From JBDTCO01 sp039923495 (GTDB lineage Bacteria > Myxococcota_A > Polyangia > Palsa-1104), in assembly GCA_039923495.1 (NCBI GenBank), contig JBDTCO010000146.1, forward strand, positions 1 to 64,000: DNA of 64,000 nucleotides, read 5' to 3'. Shown here one piece after another: positions 1-8,932 of this stretch. The first letter of the stretch is position 1; each line of letters opens with the position of its first letter. The position numbers and the translations under genes were made by a program. The notes beneath the pieces are model-generated. The model did no database searches and had not been told where the DNA came from. It worked only from the letters and a program-made list of their open reading frames with translations.

Positions 1-1071
1 GACCATCGCCGGGTTGCCACCCATGCCGGGAGGGGGACCACCCATCGGGGCGCCGCTACCCATGCCGCCGCCCATGCCACCGAGACCGCCTGCGAAGCTA
101 CGCACGAGGCCCTGGATGCGAGCGACCATGTCGTCGACCTGCGGCTGCGTGTAGTTGAGGCCGACGTGGAACGTCTGACCCTTCGAGTCGGTCTTGATGC
201 CGTCGAGCCACGAGGCGACGCCGAGCATCATGACCTGCGGCATCTTCTTGAGGTTGGCGAGCTGGTCCTGCACCTGCGTGTTGATGGCCGTCGCATCGGC
301 CGCGCTGCCCGTCTCCATGTTGAGGTCGACGACGAGGCCGGAGGCGAAGTCCATCATGCCGACGACGGACTTCATCGAGGACATCGGCGCCATCTTCGGA
401 TCGTTCTTGAACGAGTCGCGTGCGCTCTGCGGCACGATGGCGGCGCCCCACACGGCCTCCGACGTCTTGGCCGACTTCACGAGCGCAACGAGCTCCTCGT
501 TCTGCTTGGCCGACGCAGGCTCCTTGCCCGCGACGATGTCGATGGTCTTCTTCACCCACGCGTCCGAGCCCGCCACGATGGTCTTGCCGTCGAGGAGCGA
601 GGCCGTCGTCTTGTCGCGCGCCGAGGTGTAGAGCTTCTTGCCACCGTAATCGACGGTGGTGATGGTGTCGTTGCTCTTCGTCGCCATGTACGTGAAGCAC
701 TTCGAGGTGCGCGCCTCGTCGACGGCATCCTTGAGGCGGATGACGACGTCGAAGTCCTTCGCGCCCGAGGTGTTGTTCGGGAGCGCGATGAACATCGACT
801 CAGGACCGGCGTTGCCGTTGAGGTCGATGCAGTTCGCGGCGAACTCTTCGTAGTCCTTCTTCGCACGGTCGTTGCCCATGCCGAGGTCGATGATCTTCTT
901 CCACATCGCGGTGCCGCGCATGCGGGAGAGGTTGATACCAAAGACCATCTGCGCGTCCCTGGGGACGAGCGCGAGGTCGTCCTTGCTGGCGGAGCCGCCC
1001 TTGTGGCAGGCCCCGAGGCTCAGAACGGACGCACCGACTACGGAGAAGATGCTCAAACGAGACGCGGACAT
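1..1071 (-). CDS. Putative lipoprotein with Gly/Met/Pro-rich tail (3' end outside window)
   Basis: The frame is open for all 357 codons from the ATG at 1071 to the window edge, so the C-terminus is missing. The start gives a hydrophobic leader and a lipobox-like LSLGAC at residues 17-22, suggesting an exported lipoprotein. The body (residues about 30-300) is soluble, rich in Asp/Lys, and opens with a segment reading ALVPRDAQMVFGINLSRM, a style seen in myxobacterial secreted proteins of unknown function. From about residue 328 the sequence becomes almost pure Gly/Met/Pro. No enzyme motif was recognised. Third codon positions are strongly G/C, supporting this frame over the antisense ones. Confidence 0.75.
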   Translation of the reverse strand, partial: MSASRLSIFSVVGASVLSLGACHKGGSASKDDLALVPRDAQMVFGINLSRMRGTAMWKKIIDLGMGNDRAKKDYEEFAANCIDLNGNAGPESMFIALPNNTSGAKDFDVVIRLKDAVDEARTSKCFTYMATKSNDTITTVDYGGKKLYTSARDKTTASLLDGKTIVAGSDAWVKKTIDIVAGKEPASAKQNEELVALVKSAKTSEAVWGAAIVPQSARDSFKNDPKMAPMSSMKSVVGMMDFASGLVVDLNMETGSAADATAINTQVQDQLANLKKMPQVMMLGVASWLDGIKTDSKGQTFHVGLNYTQPQVDDMVARIQGLVRSFAGGLGGMGGGMGSGAPMGGPPPGMGGNPAMV

Positions 1072-1222
1072 AGGGCCCCCAAAGGAAAGTGCCGCGTTTA
1101 TAGGGAGATCCCACAGCCGAGTCAAGCACCGGTGGGGTCGGCTTGCGCATGCTCTCCGGCTCTGGCAAACGTCACACCGCGTGCCCTTCCGAGCGTTCCG
1201 ACTCCGTAATGAGAAGATCCTC

Positions 1223-1918
1223 GTGCGTGTGGACGCGCGCGGCGAGCCCGTGGTGCAGGGCGGCCGCGTCGACGTCATCTACAAGGCGGGCGGCAAGGTG
1301 TACCGGGCGGGCCTCGGCAACCTCACCCCCGACGTCGACGGCACCCTCATCAGCGACGAGAAGGCCGCGCCGGGCGACGCCGCCCCCACGAAGGCCGAGA
1401 AGGCCGCCGCGGGCCCAGCCGCCAAGCAGGGCGCGCGCGGTCGGATCACCGATGGTGCCGTGAGCGGTCAGGGGCCCGCGCCCGCCGATGCGATCATCGC
1501 GTACACCGACGGTGCGTGCACCGGAAACCCCGGCCCGATGGGCGTCGGCGTCGTGCTGTGGGACCCCGTCACGAAGGAGCGCCGCGAGCGCTCCGAGTAC
1601 CTGGGCACCGGCACGAACAACATCGCCGAGCTCGTCGCCATCCAGCGCGCGCTCGAGCTGTCGCCGGAGGATCGCACCATCATCGTGCACTCCGACTCGT
1701 CGTACTCGCTCGGCCTGCTCGGCCTCGGCTGGAAGGCGAAGGCCAACCAGGAGCTCGTCGCGCAGATCCGCGCCATCGCGAAGGCGCACCCGAACATGCG
1801 GCTCGTGAAGGTCGCCGGACACTCGGGCGTCCCCGAGAACGAGCGCGCCGACGAGCTCGCCCGCACCGCCGTCATCCGTCGCGACACGTACGACTCCGCG
1901 CTCGTGAAGCCGAAGTGA
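1223..1918 (+). CDS. Ribonuclease HI-family protein with N-terminal extension
   Basis: The C-terminal half is an RNase H fold that would hydrolyse the RNA strand of RNA/DNA hybrids. From the GTG at 1223 the visible catalytic set is D96 (in YTDGACTGNPGP), E136 (NIAELVAI), D158 (VHSDSS) and H200/D210 near the C-terminus, so the active site looks intact. Residues 1-50 form a small domain (sequence like GRVDVIYKAGGKVYRAG) followed by an Ala/Lys-rich linker; this extension is not part of classical RnhA and I do not know its role. The start was chosen for a purine-rich GAGAAG six bases upstream; GTG 1181 in the same frame is an alternative. The stop overlaps the next gene by 4 nt. Confidence 0.85.
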   Translation: MRVDARGEPVVQGGRVDVIYKAGGKVYRAGLGNLTPDVDGTLISDEKAAPGDAAPTKAEKAAAGPAAKQGARGRITDGAVSGQGPAPADAIIAYTDGACTGNPGPMGVGVVLWDPVTKERRERSEYLGTGTNNIAELVAIQRALELSPEDRTIIVHSDSSYSLGLLGLGWKAKANQELVAQIRAIAKAHPNMRLVKVAGHSGVPENERADELARTAVIRRDTYDSALVKPK

Positions 1919-2937
1919 AGGCACCGCCCGCCGGGGTGGTGCTGCTCCTCACGACGGTGCTGTGGGGCTCGACGTTCGTCGTCACGAAGTCGCTGCTCGA
2001 CGTCGCGCCGCCGCTCGCCTACCTCGCGCTACGCTTCGGGGCAGCGGCGCTCGTGTTCGTGCCCTTCGTCCTGTGGCGCGGGCTGCGCCGGACGCCGCAC
2101 CTGCTCGTCGATGGTCTCCTCCTCGGCAGCGTCAACGCGATCGGGATCTTCCTCCAGGTCTTCGGACAGCTCTACACGACGCCCGCGAAGAGCGCGTTCA
2201 TCACGTCGATGAACACGCCGCTGACGGCGCTCGCGGGCCTCGCGCTGTATCGCATCGTGCCGACGCGTGCGCAGCGCGTCGCGATCGCGCTCGCCTCTGC
2301 GGGGCTGTGCCTGCTCACGTGGCCGCCCGCGGGTGCAAAGCTCAACCCCGGAGACCTGCTCACGATCGGCTGCGCGCTGGCGTTCGCCATCTTCATCACC
2401 GAGGCGGCACGTCGAGCGGCACGTCACGATGCGCTGGCGCTCACCATGATCCAGGTGACGGTGGCGGCCGTGATGTTCGTGACCGCGGCGCTCGTGGCGC
2501 GCGCGCTCGGCACACGCCTGCCGCTGGCGGAGCAGCCCACGTTCGTGCGGCTCGAGGCGCAGCCGTTTCCGCACGGGTCCGTCGTGCTGTGGCAGATGGC
2601 GTACATGTCGATCGGCTGCGTCGTCGTCGTGATGGCGGTGCAGACCTGGGCGCTACAGCGGCTGTCGGCGGCGACCGCGGCGGTGATCTACTCGCTCGAG
2701 CCTGTCGTGGCCACCGTGCTCGCGCTCCTGGTCGACGGGATGTCGGCCGCGCCCGGTCCGCGTGGCACCGCGGGGGCGTTCCTCGTGCTGTGCGGGATCT
2801 ACGTGGCGGAGGGGCGCGACTTGCGGCGGCTGATGAGGAGGAGCAGCGCCGCTCCGAGCAGCAGGAACGACGCCGACGACGGGGCTGCGCGCCAGCCGAC
2901 GAACGAGCAGCCGCCCGACGACTTGGGCGTGCAGTAG
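1915..2937 (+). CDS. DMT/EamA-family transporter
   Basis: A 340-residue protein with about ten hydrophobic segments and the two-repeat layout of EamA transporters (for example LTTVLWGSTFVVTKSLL near the start and a second EamA-like repeat ending in GTAGAFLVLCGIYVAEG). Such proteins export small metabolites across the inner membrane; the substrate cannot be read from sequence. The GTG start at 1915 overlaps the upstream stop as GTGA, indicating translational coupling with the RNase H-like gene. After the last helix there is a polar tail of about 40 residues, encoded opposite the 3' end of the convergent metalloprotease gene (overlap 2799-2937). Confidence 0.85.
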   Translation: MKAPPAGVVLLLTTVLWGSTFVVTKSLLDVAPPLAYLALRFGAAALVFVPFVLWRGLRRTPHLLVDGLLLGSVNAIGIFLQVFGQLYTTPAKSAFITSMNTPLTALAGLALYRIVPTRAQRVAIALASAGLCLLTWPPAGAKLNPGDLLTIGCALAFAIFITEAARRAARHDALALTMIQVTVAAVMFVTAALVARALGTRLPLAEQPTFVRLEAQPFPHGSVVLWQMAYMSIGCVVVVMAVQTWALQRLSAATAAVIYSLEPVVATVLALLVDGMSAAPGPRGTAGAFLVLCGIYVAEGRDLRRLMRRSSAAPSSRNDADDGAARQPTNEQPPDDLGVQ

Positions 2938-4451
2938 TCGGTGCCGCCGACGTCGGTGCACGCGTAGCCCGACGGGCACGCGTTCGACGCCGCGTGATCG
3001 CACACGTTCGTGCAGAACTGCTTCTTGCCGCTCTGGGCGCAGAGGCCGTTGTCGGCGCACTGGGACGAGTCGGTGCAGGCAGCACCGATGCCGCCGCCCG
3101 TCGTGGTGCCGCCATCGGTCATGGTCATGGTGCCGCCGTCGCTGCTGCTGGCCTGGGCGCACGTCCCATCGCTCTGGCAGACCTCGTCGCTGGCGCACGG
3201 TGGATCGCAACCCGCCGTGGTCTGCGTGACGCAGGTGCCGGCCTCGCACAGCATCGGCGAGACGCAGTCCGTCGAGACGATGCAGCCGATGACCTGCATG
3301 GGCGCGGTGGACGAGACGGTGAACTGGCTGTCGACGGAGCGCATCTTGCCATCGCTGTTGGTCGCAACCGCCGTGAGCGTGAAGCTGCCATCGGGCGCCT
3401 GGATGCTGCCCTGGTACGGCGGCGCGGAGAACGTGCCGAGGAGATTCGAGCCCTGGTAGAGGTCGACCTTCGTGATGGTGGCGGTCGCACCGACCGGCTC
3501 CGACGCGCTGACCGCGACGGTGAACGTGCTCGGCACGGTGTCGCCGTTCTTCGGCGCGAGGAACTGCACGTTGGGCAGCGTGCTTCCCGTCGTGGACGGC
3601 GCAGGCCCGAGGTTGGACAGCAGCCGCGCGTGCGAGTTCTGCGTCGAGCCGGAGCCGCACGACGCGCTGCCCTGGCTGAGCGCGTTCGCGCTGTCGATGA
3701 AGCCGACGACGCTGTCGCTCACCGATGGGTTCATGATGTCCTGGCTGTTGTTGACGTGCTCGAGGCCAAAGGTGTGGCCGGCCTCGTGCGCGACGGTCTG
3801 CGCGACGAGGAGCAGCGTCGAGGTCTGGTCGGACGCGGACTGTGGCGGCTGGATGGCGGCGATGCTCGCGGCGAAGTCGAAGCCGACGTTGACCTGGCTC
3901 GAGTTGTTGCAGTCGAGCGTGGCGAGGCCGACGACACCCTGGGGGCTGCTCGACGAGAAGTTCTGCGTCGTGTCACCGACCATCAGCTCCGTGTAGCGCC
4001 CCGACGTGGGCCGGGTGCTGACGACGTAGAGGTTGAAGTCCGCGTACCACCCCTGCACGGCGCTGATGACGTACGCCTGGGCGCTCGCCTTCGTGTAGGA
4101 GGGGCTGTAGGGGCTCGTGTTGAAGGCCGCGAAGGCCTTCGACTGTCCGATGCTGTACGTGTCGGGGATCCAGCTCGAGTTGTTCGCCGAGTTCTCCGAG
4201 GAGCCGTCGTTATCGACGAGCAAGATGCTGGCGCCGTCGAAGTTGACGAAGAGCACCTGCTCGCCGTTCGGGCCGTCACCGATCGTGATGGCCTGCTCGC
4301 TCTTGCCGAGCCCCGTCCTCGCCGGCAGAAAATAGTCATTCTCGAAGGAAACGCGAGTCGCGCTCGTGGTCGGCGGCGGCGTGCAGCCACCCGTCAGTGT
4401 GAGTGCGGTGACCAGCGTGGACAGGCCAAGAGCGTGGGAGAAGCGAAGCAT
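2799..4451 (-). CDS. Secreted metzincin-type zinc metalloprotease with MYXO-CTERM-like tail
   Basis: A 550-residue exported protease. It starts with a lipoprotein-type signal (Cys23 in LTGGC), followed by a peptidase domain with the zinc-binding helix HEAGHTFGLEH at residues 222-232 and a Met-turn-like DIMNPS shortly after, both typical of metzincins. Then come an Ig-like segment (about 275-380), Cys-rich DGG-type repeats (about 380-510), and a C-terminal GGCSF motif, one hydrophobic helix and an Arg/Lys cluster. That last arrangement resembles the MYXO-CTERM sorting signal of myxobacteria. The start at 4451 was preferred to ATG 4475 because GGAGGA lies nine bases upstream. The 3' end overlaps the convergent transporter gene by 139 bp. 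Confidence 0.9.
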   Translation of the reverse strand: MLRFSHALGLSTLVTALTLTGGCTPPPTTSATRVSFENDYFLPARTGLGKSEQAITIGDGPNGEQVLFVNFDGASILLVDNDGSSENSANNSSWIPDTYSIGQSKAFAAFNTSPYSPSYTKASAQAYVISAVQGWYADFNLYVVSTRPTSGRYTELMVGDTTQNFSSSSPQGVVGLATLDCNNSSQVNVGFDFAASIAAIQPPQSASDQTSTLLLVAQTVAHEAGHTFGLEHVNNSQDIMNPSVSDSVVGFIDSANALSQGSASCGSGSTQNSHARLLSNLGPAPSTTGSTLPNVQFLAPKNGDTVPSTFTVAVSASEPVGATATITKVDLYQGSNLLGTFSAPPYQGSIQAPDGSFTLTAVATNSDGKMRSVDSQFTVSSTAPMQVIGCIVSTDCVSPMLCEAGTCVTQTTAGCDPPCASDEVCQSDGTCAQASSSDGGTMTMTDGGTTTGGGIGAACTDSSQCADNGLCAQSGKKQFCTNVCDHAASNACPSGYACTDVGGTDYCTPKSSGGCSFVGWRAAPSSASFLLLGAALLLLISRRKSRPSAT

Positions 4452-4530
4452 GCGGTGAGGTCCTCCACCGCCCATTGTAGAGGAAGCCCGCCACGTGGCC
4501 TAGCGCCTACGCGCCTTCCCTGCTCGTCGC

Positions 4531-5463
4531 CTACGCGACGGTCGCGGCGACCTCGGCCAGCGTGGCAAAGCGGTAATCGAGGCGCAGCTTGTCGAGCGTC
4601 GCGGAGAATGCCCGCAGCTTGTCGGTGAGCGGGACGCGCAGATCGGGCTGCCGCGCGACGAGGGCGGCCGGGATGCCATCGGCCTCGGCGTCGAGCAGAT
4701 CGAGGCCGTGCAGCTCGAAGTTGAAGAAGCTGCGCACGCGGAGCTGATCCAGCAGCAGCACGCGCAGGCGCGAGGGCAAGGTGAGGAGCGCCGTGCCGAT
4801 GCCGGGCAGCCGGAGCCCCCGCGTCACGGAGACGGGTAGCTCGACGAGCTTGCCCTGCCCGCGCGAAAACGGGGACGCGCCCGGACGATAGGGCTCGACG
4901 GGCGCGAGCAGCGCGCGCGGATCACCGAGCACCGAGAGCGACTCGCGACCGAACAGCTTCATCACGCCCATCACGCCCGCCTTGGCGACGTAGTACGGCC
5001 ACGACGGAAATACGGAGGAGTCGTACGCATAGTCGCGCAGCCGCAGCGCCGAGAGGAGGCGTGACGAAAGGTCGTAGCCCGGCGAGCGGAAGCCGCGGAT
5101 CTTCGCGCCGGAGAGCTCCTCGATGACGCGCGCGCCCTCGTCGAGCTCGTGCAGGATCGCGGGCTCGTCGAAGCGAGCGAGCGCATACGGGTGGCTGTAG
5201 CTGTGGTTGGCGAGCTCGTGACCGCGCCTCGCGAGCGCGGCCAGCTCGTTCCGACCCGCAGCACCGCGCGCCTCCACGTCGCTGCCAACGACGAACAGCG
5301 TCGAGGAGATGCCGTGTTGTTCGAAGACCTCGGCGAAGCGCGGAAGACCGCGGCGCAGGACCACGTCGATGAGCGACGCGGGGACCTCACCGAGCCCGTG
5401 GATCGCGTAGTAGCAGCGCAGCGGATCGAGATCGACGGAGACGGAGCATAGACGTTCGGCCAC
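4531..5463 (-). CDS. Polysaccharide deacetylase (NodB fold)
   Basis: A 310-residue carbohydrate esterase 4 family protein, expected to remove N-acetyl groups from polysaccharides or glycan precursors. Visible NodB motifs are the Asp pair in VSVDLDP (D11/D13), the metal-binding NHSYSHPY (H87 and H91) and RSPGYD starting at R126. No signal peptide is evident, so it probably acts in the cytoplasm or at the inner membrane face. The final 60 residues resemble the C-terminus of lipid-linked-sugar deacetylases. It reads away from the LuxR-type genes beginning at 5531. Confidence 0.88.
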   Translation of the reverse strand: MAERLCSVSVDLDPLRCYYAIHGLGEVPASLIDVVLRRGLPRFAEVFEQHGISSTLFVVGSDVEARGAAGRNELAALARRGHELANHSYSHPYALARFDEPAILHELDEGARVIEELSGAKIRGFRSPGYDLSSRLLSALRLRDYAYDSSVFPSWPYYVAKAGVMGVMKLFGRESLSVLGDPRALLAPVEPYRPGASPFSRGQGKLVELPVSVTRGLRLPGIGTALLTLPSRLRVLLLDQLRVRSFFNFELHGLDLLDAEADGIPAALVARQPDLRVPLTDKLRAFSATLDKLRLDYRFATLAEVAATVA

Positions 5464-5530
5464 GCGCTCTACCTATCACACCCGTTCACGACCCCGCGGG
5501 GTCGTACGCCTTCGACGCGGTCTCGACGTC

Positions 5531-5890
5531 ATGGTCATTTCTGTTCGCAGCGCCGGGTTGCGACTGGAAACCCGTGACAGCCGTGTTATTCGTGTTCGAG
5601 TGCGTAGGCGATCGAGCGACGACAGTGCTCCGCGCGATCTGGCGTGTCGCGTCCTCGACGATGGGCTCGTGCTGCTGTCGTTCACGCCCACCCGACGATC
5701 GGTGCTCACCGAGGCCGAGTCGGCGGTGGCGCTGGCGGTCTCGCGTGGGCTGTCCAACGCAGCCATCGCGGCGGAGCGCGGCGCCGCAGTGCGCACGGTC
5801 GCGAACCAGGTCGCGGCCGTGATGAAGAAGCTCGGCGTGTCATCGCGAGTGGAGCTCGCGACGGCGTTCTCCGTCGCGGATCTAGGTTGA
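5531..5890 (+). CDS. Small LuxR-type HTH protein
   Basis: A 119-residue protein whose second half is a LuxR/FixJ-like helix-turn-helix: LTEAESAVALAVSRGLSN, AAIAAERGAAVRTVANQV and KKLGVSSRVEL correspond to the four-helix DNA-binding domain. The first 50 residues are short and Arg-rich and contain no recognisable sensor domain. It is followed 19 bp downstream by a second LuxR-type gene on the same strand, so the two probably form one transcription unit. The ATG at 5531 lacks an obvious Shine-Dalgarno sequence, so the start could lie elsewhere in the frame. Confidence 0.7.
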   Translation: MVISVRSAGLRLETRDSRVIRVRVRRRSSDDSAPRDLACRVLDDGLVLLSFTPTRRSVLTEAESAVALAVSRGLSNAAIAAERGAAVRTVANQVAAVMKKLGVSSRVELATAFSVADLG

Positions 5891-5909
5891 GGGGTACGGA
5901 GGTGGCACC

Positions 5910-6899
5910 ATGCTACGGATCGATCACGCGCGGGTCGTAGACCTCGTCGACGCGTGCTACCAGCCGAGGCTGGACGAACAGGGCTGGATCGAGCGCCTCC
6001 TCGACGTGCTGCGCGGCATCAGCCAGGCGCGCTCCGCCATGTTCATGCGCATCCGCACGTCGTACGACGCGCAGGGGCTGCTGAACGTCGACGAGGTCGG
6101 CGGGTTCACCGCGATCGGCCCCGACGTGGGTCCGTGGACCGACGAGACGAGGCGCGCCGTGCTCGGCTCACCGGCTCGCGAGCTCACGTTCGGCAGGACG
6201 CACGGCAACACGTTCAGCGCGGCGATGGGCGTCCGGCCGGGCGTGATCGAGACGCTGCCGGGATGGCGACAGTGCTGGCGCGCGCCGATCGTCGACTCCC
6301 TCGGCATCGTGGGTCGCGACGCGCATGGCGATGGGTTCGTCGCCTCCGTCGGGCTCGACACGACGCAGACACTCACGCCGAAGGAGGTCCGGTTGCTGAC
6401 GAAGCTCGCGACGCACGTCTGCGCGAGCCAGCGCCTGCGCACGCACGCCGTGACGCCGGACGCCGCCGACGCGGTGCTCTCGGCGCACGGCAAGGTGTTG
6501 CACGTCACGGACGTCGCGCAGCACGATCGCGCGGCGCTCGACGATGGACACAGACGCCGCGACGCTGCGAAGAAGAGCGCGCACGACGCCGATCGCGCGC
6601 TCGAGATCTGGCAGGGCCTCGTCGCCGGCAAGTGGTCGCTCGTCGATCACTTCGACAGTGACGGCAAGCGCTTCGTGCTCGCGATGAAGAACGCGCCCGA
6701 GGTGGACCCGCGCGTAGATCTGACCCCGCTCGAGCGCCGCGTCTCGTCGCTGGCATCGATGGGCCACCGCGACAAGGAGATCGCGTACTCGCTCGGCATC
6801 ACGATGCCGTCCGTGGCCGCGGCGCTGCATCGCGCACGCACGAAGATCGGCGTCACCTCTCGCGCGGCGCTGGCTGCCGCCTGGCGTCGCAACGCGTAG
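5910..6899 (+). CDS. LuxR-family transcriptional regulator with uncharacterised N-terminal domain
   Basis: A 329-residue regulator. The C-terminal 65 residues form a LuxR-type DNA-binding domain (LTPLERRVSSLASMGHRDKE, then IAYSLGITMPSVAAALHRAR). The N-terminal about 230 residues may be a sensor domain, but no family could be named. The start ATG has a good GGAGG six bases upstream. It follows the smaller LuxR-type gene by 19 bp. Its stop codon is part of a 7-bp-arm inverted repeat shared with the stop of the convergent gene at 6912. Confidence 0.8.
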   Translation: MLRIDHARVVDLVDACYQPRLDEQGWIERLLDVLRGISQARSAMFMRIRTSYDAQGLLNVDEVGGFTAIGPDVGPWTDETRRAVLGSPARELTFGRTHGNTFSAAMGVRPGVIETLPGWRQCWRAPIVDSLGIVGRDAHGDGFVASVGLDTTQTLTPKEVRLLTKLATHVCASQRLRTHAVTPDAADAVLSAHGKVLHVTDVAQHDRAALDDGHRRRDAAKKSAHDADRALEIWQGLVAGKWSLVDHFDSDGKRFVLAMKNAPEVDPRVDLTPLERRVSSLASMGHRDKEIAYSLGITMPSVAAALHRARTKIGVTSRAALAAAWRRNA

Positions 6900-6914
6900 T
6901 ATCAAAAGATACTA
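6897..6914. repeat. AT-rich perfect inverted repeat between convergent stops
   Basis: TAGTATC-AAAA-GATACTA is a perfect 7-bp inverted repeat with a 4-nt loop. Its ends are the stop codon of the LuxR-type gene (6897-6899) and the antisense stop of the next gene (6912-6914). It stands out as an A/T island in very GC-rich DNA. It could be a weak bidirectional terminator, but no T-run follows on either strand. A related core (GTATC-N4-GATAC) occurs at 15880-15893. Confidence 0.6.
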
Positions 6915-7925
6915 GTTGCCGAGCTTGTTGCGAAAGCGCTCGAAGATCGCGTCCAGCTCTCGCGCCATCATCTTTCGACCGATGCTGTGCTTCATCCCGG
7001 ACGCGGAGCCCTCGACTCGATCCGTGGACGTGTTCGCTCGGTAAAGAACCATCGTGCCATCGCTGGCGCCCGCGCCCAGCCCGAACATCCCGGCGAAGCC
7101 CTGCATCACGTTGTAGCCCTGGCTCACGTAGAACTCGCGATCGGACAGCGTCACGTTGCCGTCGGCAGCGACGAGCGAGAGCCGCTGACGGAGCGTCACC
7201 GTGGGCCGACCGTCCTGCTCGTACACGATCCAGCGGAAGCCTTCCTTCACGCCGGCCTCGCGCTTCGGGTACGCCTGGATCGTGCGCGCCAGCGCCGGCG
7301 CGTAGCGCACGATCTTCGCAGGGAGCAATGCCATCACGCGCTCGAGCTCGTCCCCGCCACGGAGCTTCTTGCCGTCCTCGCGCGCGTACGGCGCGATGCC
7401 CGAGAGGCCCATCCTGCGATACGCGCCCCAGCGCGCGGCGAGCACCTTGCGCAGGACCGCCTCGACCTGCTGCTGCGAGGCGCCCGCGCCGAGCGCGTGG
7501 AACTGCGCGATCTCGTCGCTCGCCAGGTTCAGCTCGTCGCCGGGCTTCGCCGCGAGGTAGCGCTGGGCCTCGGCGGCGCCGTGCTCTCCGAGCGTGAGCG
7601 ACGCGAAGTCGCCCGCGGACGAGATGTCGTGCGACGCGCGGACGCTGGGGTTCACGGTGACGTCGGCGAAGTGCGTGAACAGCTTGCCGACCTCGGACGG
7701 GGTGGAGCGCGTGAGGAACACGATGCCGGCCGCGATGTCCCGGTCGGAGACCTCCTGCGGGAAGCGCTGGTAGTTCTTGCCTGCGCGCAGCTCCTTGACG
7801 GCGGCGTCGTCGAGCTTGAGGTCGACGACGAGCGAGTCGAACGTCGGCGGAACCTCCGCGTGTGCGACGCCCGATGCAGCCAAAAAGAGGAAGATCGTCG
7901 CGGCTCTCACGCTCCCCCATAACAC
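6912..7925 (-). CDS. Exported protein of unknown function
   Basis: A 337-residue protein beginning with a clear signal peptide (hydrophobic core FLFLAASGVA, cleavage likely after AHA at residues 21-23). The mature part is soluble and mixed alpha/beta with no recognised catalytic motif; a segment near residues 225-300 (KEGFRWIVYEQDGRPTVTLR, then SDREFYVSQGYNVMQ) suggests a ligand-binding or lipid-related fold, but this is only an impression. It is transcribed divergently from the superoxide dismutase gene, so the two may share the 7926-8029 intergenic region. Confidence 0.75.
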   Translation of the reverse strand: MLWGSVRAATIFLFLAASGVAHAEVPPTFDSLVVDLKLDDAAVKELRAGKNYQRFPQEVSDRDIAAGIVFLTRSTPSEVGKLFTHFADVTVNPSVRASHDISSAGDFASLTLGEHGAAEAQRYLAAKPGDELNLASDEIAQFHALGAGASQQQVEAVLRKVLAARWGAYRRMGLSGIAPYAREDGKKLRGGDELERVMALLPAKIVRYAPALARTIQAYPKREAGVKEGFRWIVYEQDGRPTVTLRQRLSLVAADGNVTLSDREFYVSQGYNVMQGFAGMFGLGAGASDGTMVLYRANTSTDRVEGSASGMKHSIGRKMMARELDAIFERFRNKLGN

Positions 7926-8029
7926 CGATCACGCCTTCTTGATTGGAGTTTCCGTCGGTGAAACGATGCGACGAATCACGCATCTCACGCTCGCAGCACC
8001 GCACGTCTACACGGCCCGGAGGCCCTCCC

Positions 8030-8758
8030 ATGAGCTCGAACGTCACCCGTCGCTCCTTCATCGGTACCGGTATCGCTGCCCTCGCTGCGGCGAACCTCGC
8101 GCAGGCCGAGAAGAAGAAGTCCGCGTCGACTGCACCACCTGCGCCCGTCGCTCCGACGGGGCCGTTTTCGCTCATGAAGCTGCCGTACGCCGAGTCCGCG
8201 CTCGCGCCGGGCATCTCCGCCAACACCGTCGGCTTCCACTACGGCAAGCACCACCATGGCTACGTCAACAAGACGAACACGCTGCTCAAGGGCACCGACC
8301 TCGCGAACAAGTCGCTCGAGGACATCATCAAGGCGACGTACAACAGGGCCGACAAGACCGCGCTCTACGACAACGCCGCGCAGCTGTGGAACCACAACTT
8401 CTACTGGCAGAGCATGAAGCCGAGGGGCGGCGGCTCGGCGCCCGGCGAGCTCGGCAAGAAGATCGCCGCCGACTTCGGCTCGTTCGAGGCGTTCGCGAAG
8501 GAGCTCCAGACCGCGGCGACCGGCCAGTTCGGCTCCGGCTGGGCCTGGCTCGTCGAGGACGCCGGCAAGCTTCGCGTCATCAAGACCAGCAACGCCGACA
8601 ACCCCATCGCGCTCGGCAAGAAGCCGATCATCACCATCGACGTCTGGGAGCACGCGTACTACCTCGACTACAAGAACCTGCGCGTCGACTACGTGAAGGC
8701 GTACCTCGACTCGCTCGTGAACTGGGACTTCGCCGCAGCAAACCTCGCGAAGGCCTGA
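8030..8758 (+). CDS. Fe/Mn superoxide dismutase with Tat signal
   Basis: A 242-residue iron/manganese superoxide dismutase that would convert superoxide to peroxide and oxygen. The metal ligands of the family are all present: H70 (in GFHYGKHHHGYV), H122 (LWNHNFYW), D204 and H208 (DVWEHAYYLDY). Unlike the usual cytoplasmic enzyme it carries a twin-arginine signal (RRSFIG at residues 7-12, then an Ala-rich helix), so it is probably exported folded to the periplasm. CGGAGG lies eight bases before the ATG at 8030. A cupredoxin lipoprotein follows on the same strand after 174 bp. Confidence 0.93.
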   Translation: MSSNVTRRSFIGTGIAALAAANLAQAEKKKSASTAPPAPVAPTGPFSLMKLPYAESALAPGISANTVGFHYGKHHHGYVNKTNTLLKGTDLANKSLEDIIKATYNRADKTALYDNAAQLWNHNFYWQSMKPRGGGSAPGELGKKIAADFGSFEAFAKELQTAATGQFGSGWAWLVEDAGKLRVIKTSNADNPIALGKKPIITIDVWEHAYYLDYKNLRVDYVKAYLDSLVNWDFAAANLAKA

Positions 8759-8932
8759 CGCTTCGACAGGCGATGGCGAGCGTGAGGGGTCGGGGCCCCG
8801 ATTGCATCCCGATCCGGGGTCTCGCCCCCCAGATCGATTGGTGTGTGCTTCCGCTTACACCAGAGGTTTCATATAGCTCCAGCGCATCGCGAAACGTTCG
8901 TGCTTGGAACGATTAGTGGATATTCTGGAGCC

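Noticed and set aside
8790..8801. TCGGGGCCCCGA as a terminator of the SOD gene
   Set aside because: It is a self-complementary GC palindrome with no loop or T-run; no support for termination.
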